Positions 17,451-25,770 of a stretch of DNA of 35,670 nt are shown piece after piece; the first letter of the stretch is position 1; the number at the start of each line of letters is the position of its first letter. A program made the position numbers and the translations under genes. Source of the stretch: an uncultured Chitinophagaceae bacterium (lineage in GTDB: Bacteria > Bacteroidota > Bacteroidia > Chitinophagales > Chitinophagaceae). The stretch is from NCBI GenBank assembly GCA_903883945.1, contig CAISCV010000020.1, forward strand, positions 1 to 35,670, written 5' to 3'. The notes beneath the pieces are model-generated. The model was not told the origin of the DNA. It saw nothing but the letters and a program-made list of their open reading frames with translations, and made no database searches.

Positions 17451-17584
17451 CACGACAAAAATAGGCGTTTCTGTTTCCACAAAGACCCTAAGACTCAAAG
17501 AAGTATTGATAAGCAGTAAGAAAACAGTTCTTTTTTATTTCACTTTGTGTTTCTTTCTGCCTTCGTTTCTTAGTGGCGAAATGT

Positions 17585-19366
17585 TTAAAATAAACTTACG
17601 AAGCCAATATGTATTTTAGATTCATTGATATTGAAAGGCAAATCATTTCTCTTTCCCACAGCAAAGCTGATATTTATTATTCCCTGCTTCGATTCAAACG
17701 CAAGCCCAATACCTGATCCTATAAAATGATGATTGATGCTTGTAACCGAATTATGGGTAAGCCCAATATCGGCAAAGCCACAGAAATAAGAATTCAATCC
17801 TACTAAATATCGGTACTCACACGTAAATACGGAGAACTTATCTGCATAAATACTTTCTTCATCAAAACCGCGTAGCAGTTTGTTACCCCCTATCTGAAAC
17901 AATTCATTACTAAAATAACTAGGACTCTGGTACCAGCCACCAGTAGCTGCCGTTTTTAGTACAGACTGCCTTCCTACCGAAAAATATTGTGCATAGCTGC
18001 CCTTTAACCTAAACTGATAACTATTCAATTGTACCGTATCGTACAAAGAAGCATACTTAAATTGAGGACTTGTAATTTGTACTATAGTTCCATTCTTCTT
18101 AACCTTTTTGTTTCCTACTGCTGCAATTATCTCAAATGAATTACCAGTAGTAGGGTTGGGGCGATAGTTGGTGTTGTCCACCCTATGATCGAATATAATG
18201 CTAGTGTTACTTACATCAGCATTGTCGGGCAGTCGTTTGTTGGCAATTACACTTGTAGTATCTACTGATAAAAGGTTGGTGGAAAAGAATTGGAGCGCAA
18301 TAGTTCCGGTTTGTGTTGCAGTATTCAGGTATTGAAATCCAAGTTTGGTTGTGAGGTTTAGGTAGGTAGAATCTTTTTTGTATAAATCAAAACTTAAGTC
18401 CAAACCATAAGGAGAATTGAATAAGTAAGGCTTCAGATAAGAAAGATTTAACCGTGGCGACTTCTCTTGCAACTGTTGCCAGTTTAATCCCAAAGATTCT
18501 CCTACACCAAAAGCATTCTTCAAGCTTACCTCTGCCGACCCTGTCAATAAAACCCTTCCTCCCACTTGAGGATTAGCAGGCAAAAAGCCCGCTATCACAT
18601 TTATCTGGTTACTCTTTTTGGGTTGCAGATACAGGTTTATTAAGTAGGAACTTGCCAGCATGGTCAAAGTCCAATCCTTGCTTTGTTGCAGATAAGGTAG
18701 TTGTAGCAACAATTGGTTTATTTTATTGAGTTTTTCAATATTAAACAAACTTCCGGGTGCCATCCCAAGATAATGATAGATGAAACCAATATCAATTTTC
18801 TCACTACCAATAATACGAACACTATCCAGTTTGTAAGGAATGCCTTTGTTAATGCTAAGGTGTGCATCTACCAAATTGTTATTTATTCGTACACTGTCAA
18901 AGGAGATAGTGGCAAAGGGGTATCCATTAGTTAAAAAATAATCTAGCAATTTGTTTTCAACTGCATAAATCTTTGCCGCATCAATGGGTTTTGACCTGTA
19001 CCAATCTTCTTTTATGCCAAGCTGCACCCACAATGGTTTATCCTTTTCTCCAACTTTAATGGAATGCCAGATATATTTTTTTCCTACAAAAAGGGTAAGG
19101 TTCAGGGTATCCTTTAGCGTAGCCATACTATCTACCGATGCTGTTAAATATCCTTGTCCCTGCAATAGCCCGGGCAATTCTTGTTCATATTCTTTGCATT
19201 GCAAAGCATTGGCAAATTGTGTTTTGGGATGAAGAGAATCTGTAATAAACTTATTAGAAACATCTATGGGATGGATAGATAAATATATACTTTGTGCTTC
19301 TGTAACTACACAAAGGAAGGGCAGAAGGAAACCGAAAATATATTGTTTTGTGCGTAGTTTATGCAT
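17585..19366 (-). CDS. BamA/TamA-family outer-membrane protein
   Basis: A 593-aa protein with signal peptide (about 1-25, cleavage near TEAQS). The N-terminal 40% contains POTRA-like repeats: YLTASVDSMATLKDTLNLTLFVGKKY near 73-98 and YPFATISFDSV near 149-159, followed by a loop into the barrel. The C-terminal half is a 16-strand-type barrel, with alternating hydrophobic strands and the diagnostic LLRGFDEE loop motif near 503-510 (VRGF/Y in BamA). The last residue is Phe, as expected for an outer-membrane barrel. It is too short for canonical BamA (about 800 aa in Bacteroidota), so TamA-like or a paralogous Omp85 is likelier. It probably inserts or translocates surface proteins. Confidence 0.8.
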   Translation of the reverse strand: MHKLRTKQYIFGFLLPFLCVVTEAQSIYLSIHPIDVSNKFITDSLHPKTQFANALQCKEYEQELPGLLQGQGYLTASVDSMATLKDTLNLTLFVGKKYIWHSIKVGEKDKPLWVQLGIKEDWYRSKPIDAAKIYAVENKLLDYFLTNGYPFATISFDSVRINNNLVDAHLSINKGIPYKLDSVRIIGSEKIDIGFIYHYLGMAPGSLFNIEKLNKINQLLLQLPYLQQSKDWTLTMLASSYLINLYLQPKKSNQINVIAGFLPANPQVGGRVLLTGSAEVSLKNAFGVGESLGLNWQQLQEKSPRLNLSYLKPYLFNSPYGLDLSFDLYKKDSTYLNLTTKLGFQYLNTATQTGTIALQFFSTNLLSVDTTSVIANKRLPDNADVSNTSIIFDHRVDNTNYRPNPTTGNSFEIIAAVGNKKVKKNGTIVQITSPQFKYASLYDTVQLNSYQFRLKGSYAQYFSVGRQSVLKTAATGGWYQSPSYFSNELFQIGGNKLLRGFDEESIYADKFSVFTCEYRYLVGLNSYFCGFADIGLTHNSVTSINHHFIGSGIGLAFESKQGIINISFAVGKRNDLPFNINESKIHIGFVSLF

Positions 19367-19585
19367 CTAAATAGGTACAATTTTACAGATAAAGCTGCAT
19401 ACTAAAGCATTAATAACAGTCTTTTGTTTATTCTACACGTAGGAAAATGGGAGAATGAGATTATTTTGGGTGGAATGTTTGTCATTGGGTACCGTAATTT
19501 CTACCTACGTCCTGTTGTGTTATTATCATCTGTTCATTAAGTTTTAAATTCCAAAAAAAGAACCCTATCTTATCATCATGGCACT

Positions 19586-19593
19586 TACATTTG
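19586..19593 (+). promoter_or_regulatory. Candidate -7 box for the carB-like gene
   Basis: TACATTTG matches TAnnTTTG and lies 23 bases before the ATG at 19617. No good TTG -33 element is visible at the usual distance, so this is a weak prediction. Confidence 0.3.
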
Positions 19594-19616
19594 CACGATT
19601 TTCATAAAAATAGATT

Positions 19617-21263
19617 ATGCCTAAAGACAATTCGATAACATCGGTTCTTATTATTGGTTCGGGGCCAATTATTATTGGTCAAGCCTGCGAGTTTGATTAT
19701 TCTGGTACGCAAGCAGCACGTAGTTTACGTGAGGAAGGAGTGAAGGTGATATTGATAAATAGTAATCCTGCAACCATAATGACCGATCCAATGATGGCTG
19801 ATAGGGTGTATCTGTTGCCTCTGACAGTGGAGAGTATTGAGCAGATTTTGCAAGAAAACCAGATAGATGCCGTATTGCCAACGATGGGTGGACAAACTGC
19901 ATTGAACCTTTGTAAAGAAGCAGACGAACAAGGTATTTGGGAGAAATATAACTGCCGGATGATTGGGGTAGATGTGGCTGCAATAGACACCGCTGAAGAC
20001 AGGGAGAAGTTCCGTCAGTTGATGGTAAAGATTGGTATTGCAGTAGCGCCAAGCCATGTGGCAAATAGCTTCTTGGAAGGTAAAGAGTTTGCTCAGAAGA
20101 TTGGTTTTCCATTGGTAATACGCCCTTCATTTACTTTAGGTGGTACCGGTGGCGGATTTGTGCATACCAAAGATGACCTGGATGCAGCACTAGAACGTGG
20201 ATTGAAAGCAAGCCCTATACATGAAGTATTGGTAGAGAAAGCGGTATTGGGATGGAAAGAATATGAGTTGGAGTTGCTACGCGACAAGAATGATAATGTG
20301 GTTATTATCTGTACCGTAGAAAACCTCGACCCAATGGGGGTTCACACAGGTGATAGCATTACCGTTGCACCAGCAATGACGTTGAGCGATACTGCCTTTC
20401 AGGATATGCGCAACAAAGCAATGCTGATGATGCGTAGCCTAGGTAACTTCCAAGGCGGATGCAACGTACAATTTGCTATGAACCCTTTAACCGAAGAACT
20501 GATTGCGGTGGAAATAAACCCACGAGTAAGTCGTTCTTCTGCATTGGCGAGTAAGGCTACAGGTTATCCGATTGCGAAGATCGCTGCTAAGTTAGCTATT
20601 GGTTATTCGTTAGATGAATTAAAGAACCAGATTACCAAAACAACCTCTGCTTATTTCGAGCCTGCATTGGATTATGTAATTGTAAAGATACCTCGTTGGA
20701 ATTTCGATAAATTTAAAGGAGCCAACGATACACTAGGTCTACAAATGAAGAGTGTAGGTGAAGTAATGGCCATTGGGAGAAGCTTTAATGAAGCCCTACA
20801 AAAAGCTTGTGTTAGCCTAGAAAATGATGCTATTGGTTTGGGTTATTACGGCAAGAGTATGATGAAAAGTGAGGAGATTGTAGAATATATCAAAACGCCG
20901 AAGTGGGATAGGATATTCAGGATAAAAGATGCGTTGATGCAAGGGTCTACCGTAAAAAGCATTGCGCAAGCAACGGGAATTGATCGTTGGTTCTTATACC
21001 AGATTCAAAAGCTTTGTGTAATTGAAAAAGAAATTGCACACCACCGTTTAGAAACATTACCCAACGACCTATTAAAGGATGCTAAGAAGAATGGTTTTAG
21101 CGATGCGCAGATAGCGAAAGTGTTACAAGGCAACTGTTCAGACGATCAGGTTTATGAAAAGCGTAAGAAGCTTGGAATAACAAGGGTGTATAAAATGGTA
21201 GATACTTGTAGTGCCGAGTTCGAAGCTAAGACGCCTTACTTTTATAGTACTTTCGAGAATTAA
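19617..21263 (+). CDS. carB: Carbamoyl-phosphate synthase large chain, N-terminal half only
   Basis: 548 aa; full CarB is about 1,070 aa. The sequence matches the first half: the N-terminal preATP-grasp domain (SVLIIGSGPIIIGQACEFDYSG), an ATP-grasp domain (RPSFTLGGTGGGFVHT; VENLDPMGVHTGDSI; AVEINPRVSRSSALASKATGYP), then the oligomerisation domain (KSIAQATGIDRWFLYQIQ). It ends in AEFEAKTPYFYSTFEN, exactly where the second synthetase half normally begins with a GPNRIGQGIEFDY-like block. A stop codon (TAA) follows, and no second half is found in the next 14 kb. The protein should make carboxyphosphate/carbamate with ATP, but needs the C-terminal half (and CarA) elsewhere. Split carB genes are known in a few bacteria and archaea. 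Confidence 0.9.
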   Translation: MPKDNSITSVLIIGSGPIIIGQACEFDYSGTQAARSLREEGVKVILINSNPATIMTDPMMADRVYLLPLTVESIEQILQENQIDAVLPTMGGQTALNLCKEADEQGIWEKYNCRMIGVDVAAIDTAEDREKFRQLMVKIGIAVAPSHVANSFLEGKEFAQKIGFPLVIRPSFTLGGTGGGFVHTKDDLDAALERGLKASPIHEVLVEKAVLGWKEYELELLRDKNDNVVIICTVENLDPMGVHTGDSITVAPAMTLSDTAFQDMRNKAMLMMRSLGNFQGGCNVQFAMNPLTEELIAVEINPRVSRSSALASKATGYPIAKIAAKLAIGYSLDELKNQITKTTSAYFEPALDYVIVKIPRWNFDKFKGANDTLGLQMKSVGEVMAIGRSFNEALQKACVSLENDAIGLGYYGKSMMKSEEIVEYIKTPKWDRIFRIKDALMQGSTVKSIAQATGIDRWFLYQIQKLCVIEKEIAHHRLETLPNDLLKDAKKNGFSDAQIAKVLQGNCSDDQVYEKRKKLGITRVYKMVDTCSAEFEAKTPYFYSTFEN

Positions 21264-21313
21264 GGTTAAGCAGTAGGTCATATATGATAAGAAATAAATA
21301 GTATACAACATAA

Positions 21314-21358
21314 AAAAAGATTAGGGATTGAAACATTTCTTCAATCCCTAATCTTTTT
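21314..21358 (+). terminator. Strong terminator after the carB half gene
   Basis: AAAAAGATTAGGGATTGAA (21314-21332) pairs perfectly over 19 bp with 21340-21358, around a 7-nt loop, and the distal arm ends in T5. It lies 50 bases beyond the stop at 21263, so transcription ends here and no carB second half is co-transcribed. The rest of the 368-bp gap up to 21631 shows no gene; it must hold the next promoter. Confidence 0.9.
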
Positions 21359-21631
21359 AAGTAGATAAATACACATAAGAATACATGGAGATTAACCTTA
21401 ATGATGCTTCATAAAACAAAGTGTTTTTATATCTCTTTCTTTCTATTTAAACTATTAATTCTTACCTGTTCCTCACAAGTTTTTCTTACATCATAATTAC
21501 TTCAAGTTACTGCGACATAAACGAAAGTGCTACTTGAAGAAAGATTTTCTTACTTTCACGCCTCGAAAGAGACTTATCAAATACGCCTAAATAGTTTTTG
21601 GAAAGTATTTGAATATAATAAACATTAATAA

Positions 21632-22624
21632 ATGAAAGCAATTATACCCGTAGCTGGTGCTGGCGCCAAGCTTCGACCTCATACATACACTCAACCCAAA
21701 GCACTCATTCCTATTGCAGGAAAAACAATACTAAGTTTTATTGTAGACCAGTTGCATGAAGCTGGCATTAATGAATTTGTTTTTATTGTTGGCTATCTGG
21801 GAGAAAAGATTAAGGAATATGTTTTACAGACCTATCCTGACTTGACCACTCATTTTGTTTTTCAAAATGAAAGACAAGGTACAGGTCATGCTATAGAATT
21901 GACAAAAAATATTGTTGGTGACGATGAAGTGTTTATTGCCCTTGGCGATACAATTTGTGAATATGACATTAAAGAGGTGATGGATAGTCCATGCTCAATG
22001 CTGGGCGTAAAGAAAGTAGATAACCCGGGCAATTTTGGGGTGGCTACTATTAATGAAGAAGGTTTTATTGAGCAGCTAGTAGAAAAACCCTCTATACCAA
22101 AAAGCAATATGGCATTGGTTGGCATCTACAAAATAAAGGAAGGCATGCTTTTGTATGAGTGTCTTCACGAAATGTTTTCTCATCAACTAAAACCTAATAC
22201 TGATTATAACCTTACCGATGCCTTAGATTGTATGGTGAAGAAGGGCGTGAAGATGAAGTCTTTTAAAGTAAAGAATTGGTTTGATTGTGGTAAAAAAGAA
22301 ACATTACTAGAAAGTAATGCTACTATGCTTAAGAAAACCGGAGGGAATGTGCCCGCAGAGCATAGCTATAAAGATTGCATCATTATCCAACCAGTAAGTA
22401 TAGCCGATGGGTGCCAAATATCCCACTCCATCATTGGTCCGCATGTGGCAATTGGCGCCAATACCACCATCAAACATTCGATTGTTAGGGATAGCATTAT
22501 TGGTTCTTATACTAATTTATATGAGGTAGTGCTCGACAATTCGCTTATTGGTAGCGATGCCTCTGTAAAAGGATTGAGTAGAAGCCTGAACATTGGCGAC
22601 AATACCGAGATAGACTTCGGATAG
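21632..22624 (+). CDS. Sugar-1-phosphate nucleotidyltransferase
   Basis: 330 aa. The N-terminal Rossmann-like NTP-transferase domain begins KAIIPVAGAGAKLRPHTYTQPKAL, where the usual GxGTRLRP has Ala-Lys in place of Thr-Arg. It is followed by LGDTICEYD (about 108-116), a metal/sugar-binding Asp, and EKPSIPKSNMALVGIYK. The C-terminal part (about 250-325) is a left-handed beta-helix with hexapeptide-like I/V-x-x-S/G repeats. Such enzymes join NTP and glucose- or mannose-1-phosphate for surface polysaccharide or cofactor synthesis; the sugar cannot be decided. It is monocistronic, ending in a hairpin shared with the convergent ABC permease gene. Confidence 0.85.
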   Translation: MKAIIPVAGAGAKLRPHTYTQPKALIPIAGKTILSFIVDQLHEAGINEFVFIVGYLGEKIKEYVLQTYPDLTTHFVFQNERQGTGHAIELTKNIVGDDEVFIALGDTICEYDIKEVMDSPCSMLGVKKVDNPGNFGVATINEEGFIEQLVEKPSIPKSNMALVGIYKIKEGMLLYECLHEMFSHQLKPNTDYNLTDALDCMVKKGVKMKSFKVKNWFDCGKKETLLESNATMLKKTGGNVPAEHSYKDCIIIQPVSIADGCQISHSIIGPHVAIGANTTIKHSIVRDSIIGSYTNLYEVVLDNSLIGSDASVKGLSRSLNIGDNTEIDFG

Positions 22625-22628
22625 TTTT

Positions 22629-22697
22629 TAGTGATTAACGTTTAATGATTAATATTTTACGGAATTGTTTTGAGTAATAATTAAACGTTAATCACTA
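22629..22697. terminator. 18-bp inverted repeat between convergent genes
   Basis: TAGTGATTAACGTTTAAT (22629-22646) is the exact reverse complement of 22680-22697, with a 33-nt loop. It starts 4 bases after the nucleotidyltransferase stop and ends 8 bases before the end of the convergent permease gene, so it may serve both as a 3'-end structure. It lacks a good T-tract. Confidence 0.6.
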
Positions 22698-22705
22698 ATC
22701 GTTTT

Positions 22706-24031
22706 CTAGTTTTTCCTCCATGCCCATTTCCACATTTCTTTCCAAGTGGGTTTCTTTCCATACATAAGTATAGCTACCCTGTAAATTTTGGCACTTATCC
22801 ATGTGGTGCTAATAAATCCACCAATCAACAATAACATACTTAATATTAATTGCCAGTAGGGTACTGTATTCGGTACACCAAATGGTATACGAGCCATCAT
22901 TACGATGGGAGATGTTAAGGGAAATAAACTGCCAAATATGGCTAGATTACTTGTAGGATTGTTGATGGCACTAGACATTATTACGATACCAAAAATAATA
23001 GGCATGGTAATAGGCAAAGTAAGACTTTGTGCATCTTGCGGATCTTCGTTTACGGCACTACCAACGGCAGCAAACAAGGAAGAATACAACAGATATCCCC
23101 CTAAGAAATAGAAAATAAAGCAGCCAATGATTAATGGGAAATTAATTTCCGATAAACTAGTCATCAAATTATTTAAAGCCCCACTTTGTTTTACTGTTTG
23201 CAGGGCTTCTGTAGCCCCATGGTTCATAACATTGGCAGTCTCACGCATACTAGGCACAAATAGTGGAAGTATAAATCGGAGTGTAACGGTAAGTGCCACC
23301 CATATTATAAACTGAACCAAGCCAACAGCGCCTATGCCAGTAATCTTGCCCATCATCAATTGAAATGGTTTTACACTACTAATGATTACCTCGGCTATTC
23401 TGTTTGTTTTTTCTTCCATTACACCTCGCATTACCATAGTTCCGTATATGAAAAGAATAATATAAATCATAAAGCCCGAGGCATATCCTACACCATAACT
23501 GATCCCTACTTTGGTATCATTCTCCTCTTTACCTTCTGTAGTAGAGAATTTTATTTCATTCCCCTTTTGGAGGCTATCCAATTGTTTTTTGGTTATTTGT
23601 AGAGAGGACAGCAATCGTTGGTTTTCTAAGGCATCATTAATGCGTTTCTGAATCTCCTCCCTATTCATCAATCCTACTGTTTTGCCAGAAACAACCGAGA
23701 TAGTATCGCCTTTTGCAGGTTTGAAGCCTTCGGGAACCCATACATAACCATCCAATTCTTTCTTAGCAATTTTTTCCTTTAGTAATAAAAGGGATTCATC
23801 CTTTACAAAAACAAATTTTATATCGTCTTTACTGTCAATTTTCCCTCCAAATACATGGGCATTATCAGCGATAGCAACAGTATAATTCTCTGACGATTTT
23901 ACAGAGAAATAAATAATCAGTCCATACAAACCGAAAATAACAATGGGTAGCAGGATTGTAGTCAAAAGAAAAGTTTTCTTTTGTACCCTGCTCAAAAATT
24001 CGCGTTGTGCTATTATCCAGATTTTATTCAT
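22706..24031 (-). CDS. ABC transporter permease (NatB/ABC-2 type)
   Basis: 441 aa. One N-terminal transmembrane helix (about 20-42, TTILLPIVIFGLYGLIIYF) is followed by a large extracytoplasmic domain (about 45-175) with KELDGYVWVPEGF. A cluster of five or six helices follows from about 180 to 425 with the motif VMRGVMEEKTNRIAEVIISS. This is the NatB/ABC-2 permease architecture. With the ATPase gene directly upstream it forms an exporter, possibly for sodium ions or an organic substrate. NatAB-like pairs are often named sodium exporters, but the substrate is unproven. The 95-bp gap between the two genes contains a short repeat element. Confidence 0.85.
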   Translation of the reverse strand: MNKIWIIAQREFLSRVQKKTFLLTTILLPIVIFGLYGLIIYFSVKSSENYTVAIADNAHVFGGKIDSKDDIKFVFVKDESLLLLKEKIAKKELDGYVWVPEGFKPAKGDTISVVSGKTVGLMNREEIQKRINDALENQRLLSSLQITKKQLDSLQKGNEIKFSTTEGKEENDTKVGISYGVGYASGFMIYIILFIYGTMVMRGVMEEKTNRIAEVIISSVKPFQLMMGKITGIGAVGLVQFIIWVALTVTLRFILPLFVPSMRETANVMNHGATEALQTVKQSGALNNLMTSLSEINFPLIIGCFIFYFLGGYLLYSSLFAAVGSAVNEDPQDAQSLTLPITMPIIFGIVIMSSAINNPTSNLAIFGSLFPLTSPIVMMARIPFGVPNTVPYWQLILSMLLLIGGFISTTWISAKIYRVAILMYGKKPTWKEMWKWAWRKN

Positions 24032-24039
24032 AATTCGTT

Positions 24040-24126
24040 AGTAAAGTATTAAGTAATAGGTGGTAAGTATTAAGTAAAAGAGGTTTTGTATGACTTATTA
24101 CCTACAACTTAATACCTAATACCTGC
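24040..24126. repeat. Degenerate TATTAAGTA/TAATACCTA repeat between the ABC genes
   Basis: Short imperfect repeats of the type GTATTAAGTAATAGG run on the plus strand from about 24047. The segment 24101-24126 is close to an inverted copy of 31922-31947: the reverse complement matches at 23 of 26 positions and includes the exact 15-mer AGGTATTAAGTTGTA. It directly abuts the stop codon of the ABC ATPase gene. Confidence 0.7.
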
Positions 24127-25062
24127 TTAAGAAAGATTTTGAAAAGCCCTTGTTATCGATTTTGTTCCATCAACCAATTGAATAAAGATATCGTTGAGAG
24201 ATGGCAGTATCTCATTAAATGACTCTATGTTTATTCCTTGATTAATGAAATGCAACAGCACATCATTACTGCTGTATCCTCCATTAATTTTCATTATAAA
24301 TTCATTTTCTTTCTGGTTAAGAACCTCGTAAGCAGCATCTTCTATGTTAGTGGGGGTTCCAACCAATTTGATACTAAATTTATTTTCTTTAAACTGTTGT
24401 TTCACATCGGCAACTGTTCCATCAAGTATCTTTTTACCCAGGTTTACCAAGACAATATGGTCACAAATTTCCTCCACTTGTTCCATCCGGTGTGTACTAA
24501 AGATGACGGTACTGCCGCGTTTTGCCAAACCATAAATTTCATCTTTTATCAGGTTGGCATTCACCGGATCTAGCCCGCTAAAGGGTTCATCTAGTATTAT
24601 TAGTTTGGGTTCGTGCAATACGGTCGTTACAAATTGCAGTTTCTGGCTCATCCCTTTGCTTAGGTCTTCAACCTTTTTGTTCCACCAACTTTCCATCTCC
24701 AGTCTTTTAAACCAGAATTTTATCTTTTGCATCGCATCAGCCTTACTTAAACCTTTTAGTTGTGCCAGGTATAAAGCTTGTTCGCCAATCTTCATTTTTT
24801 TATACAAGCCTCGTTCTTCGGGCATATACCCAATTTTGATGATATCATTTTCGGGGTCAAAGTTTCTACCATCAAATGTAATACTACCACTGTCGGGGTA
24901 GAAGATGCCCGTTATCATCCGCAACAAAGTGGTTTTGCCCGCACCATTTGGTCCTAATAACCCAAAGATGTCTCCTTGTTTTATATCGAAACTAATGTCG
25001 TCGACTGCTTTTTGCGTAGCGTAGTATTTTTTTAGGTTATGTAATTGTAATATGGAATCCAT
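24127..25062 (-). CDS. ABC transporter ATP-binding protein (NatA-like)
   Basis: 311 aa. Walker A GPNGAGKTT is at 37-45, the signature LSKGM at 134-138 (divergent from LSGGQ), Walker B LIILDEP at 154-160 and the H-loop in FSTHRMEQVE. A C-terminal DUF4162-like extension (about 220-311) is typical of NatA-type exporters. The protein energises the permease encoded just downstream. It sits in the cytoplasm as a dimer bound to the permease. It is the first gene of the pair. Confidence 0.9.
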   Translation of the reverse strand: MDSILQLHNLKKYYATQKAVDDISFDIKQGDIFGLLGPNGAGKTTLLRMITGIFYPDSGSITFDGRNFDPENDIIKIGYMPEERGLYKKMKIGEQALYLAQLKGLSKADAMQKIKFWFKRLEMESWWNKKVEDLSKGMSQKLQFVTTVLHEPKLIILDEPFSGLDPVNANLIKDEIYGLAKRGSTVIFSTHRMEQVEEICDHIVLVNLGKKILDGTVADVKQQFKENKFSIKLVGTPTNIEDAAYEVLNQKENEFIMKINGGYSSNDVLLHFINQGINIESFNEILPSLNDIFIQLVDGTKSITRAFQNLS

Positions 25063-25770
25063 AATTTTAATTAAAAACCGAATATAAGAAAGGAAGATGG
25101 ATAGATCATTATTTTTTGAAAACGTTTATAAAATTACCTACTTGTAGCTTTATACACTACTTTGTAATGATTGATAAATATGAAGCCCCATATTAAATTG
25201 GATGTAATAACGCCGAATAATTATATAAGCGTCCTGCTAGACATTACAATTTTTAAACATTAAGCAATGTGCTTGGTACCTTCACAAACTTGTTTTCTAC
25301 TCTTTAATTCGTTTTATTGATTGTATCTTAATCTTAGTAAAAGGACTGAAATGATAATTGTCGCATCTGAAAGTATCAGTCTATACTTTAAATTGATTGT
25401 TCTTTTTTAAATGTTATTCTTTTAATTCATTTTAGTTGTAAATAGGGTTCCTTCCTTCATTTCATATAACAGTATGGTGATTTTTTCGAAGTCATTTATC
25501 GGGTTGGGAGCAAGGATTAAGCGTATAAATTGCAATAATTTACTAGCTTATAATATCGATGAATACGTAATTGTGACATCCATATATAATATTTTCAGTC
25601 TGCAATAAGTTGAACAATTTAAGAGCGTATTATCCCTAAAAGTATAGATAACCAATCATGTTTTCGTTTTTAATAATATATTGAATCTACAAATGATAAT
25701 ACAGTTAGTAAACTATTCTACCTCTGATGTGAAAAATGGGAACATTATTTACAATCCGCTTCTTTTGATT
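25063..25770. other. 708-bp AT-rich gap without recognisable gene
   Basis: Between the ABC ATPase start and the ComEC-like stop no open frame with protein character, no tRNA fold and no repeat was recognised. The stretch is AT-rich and may be degraded sequence. The ATPase promoter should lie within its first 100 bases. Confidence 0.5.

Noticed and set aside
19672-20287. Antisense open frames within the carB half
   Set aside because: The plus strand encodes a highly conserved ATP-grasp enzyme; antisense frames are shadows.
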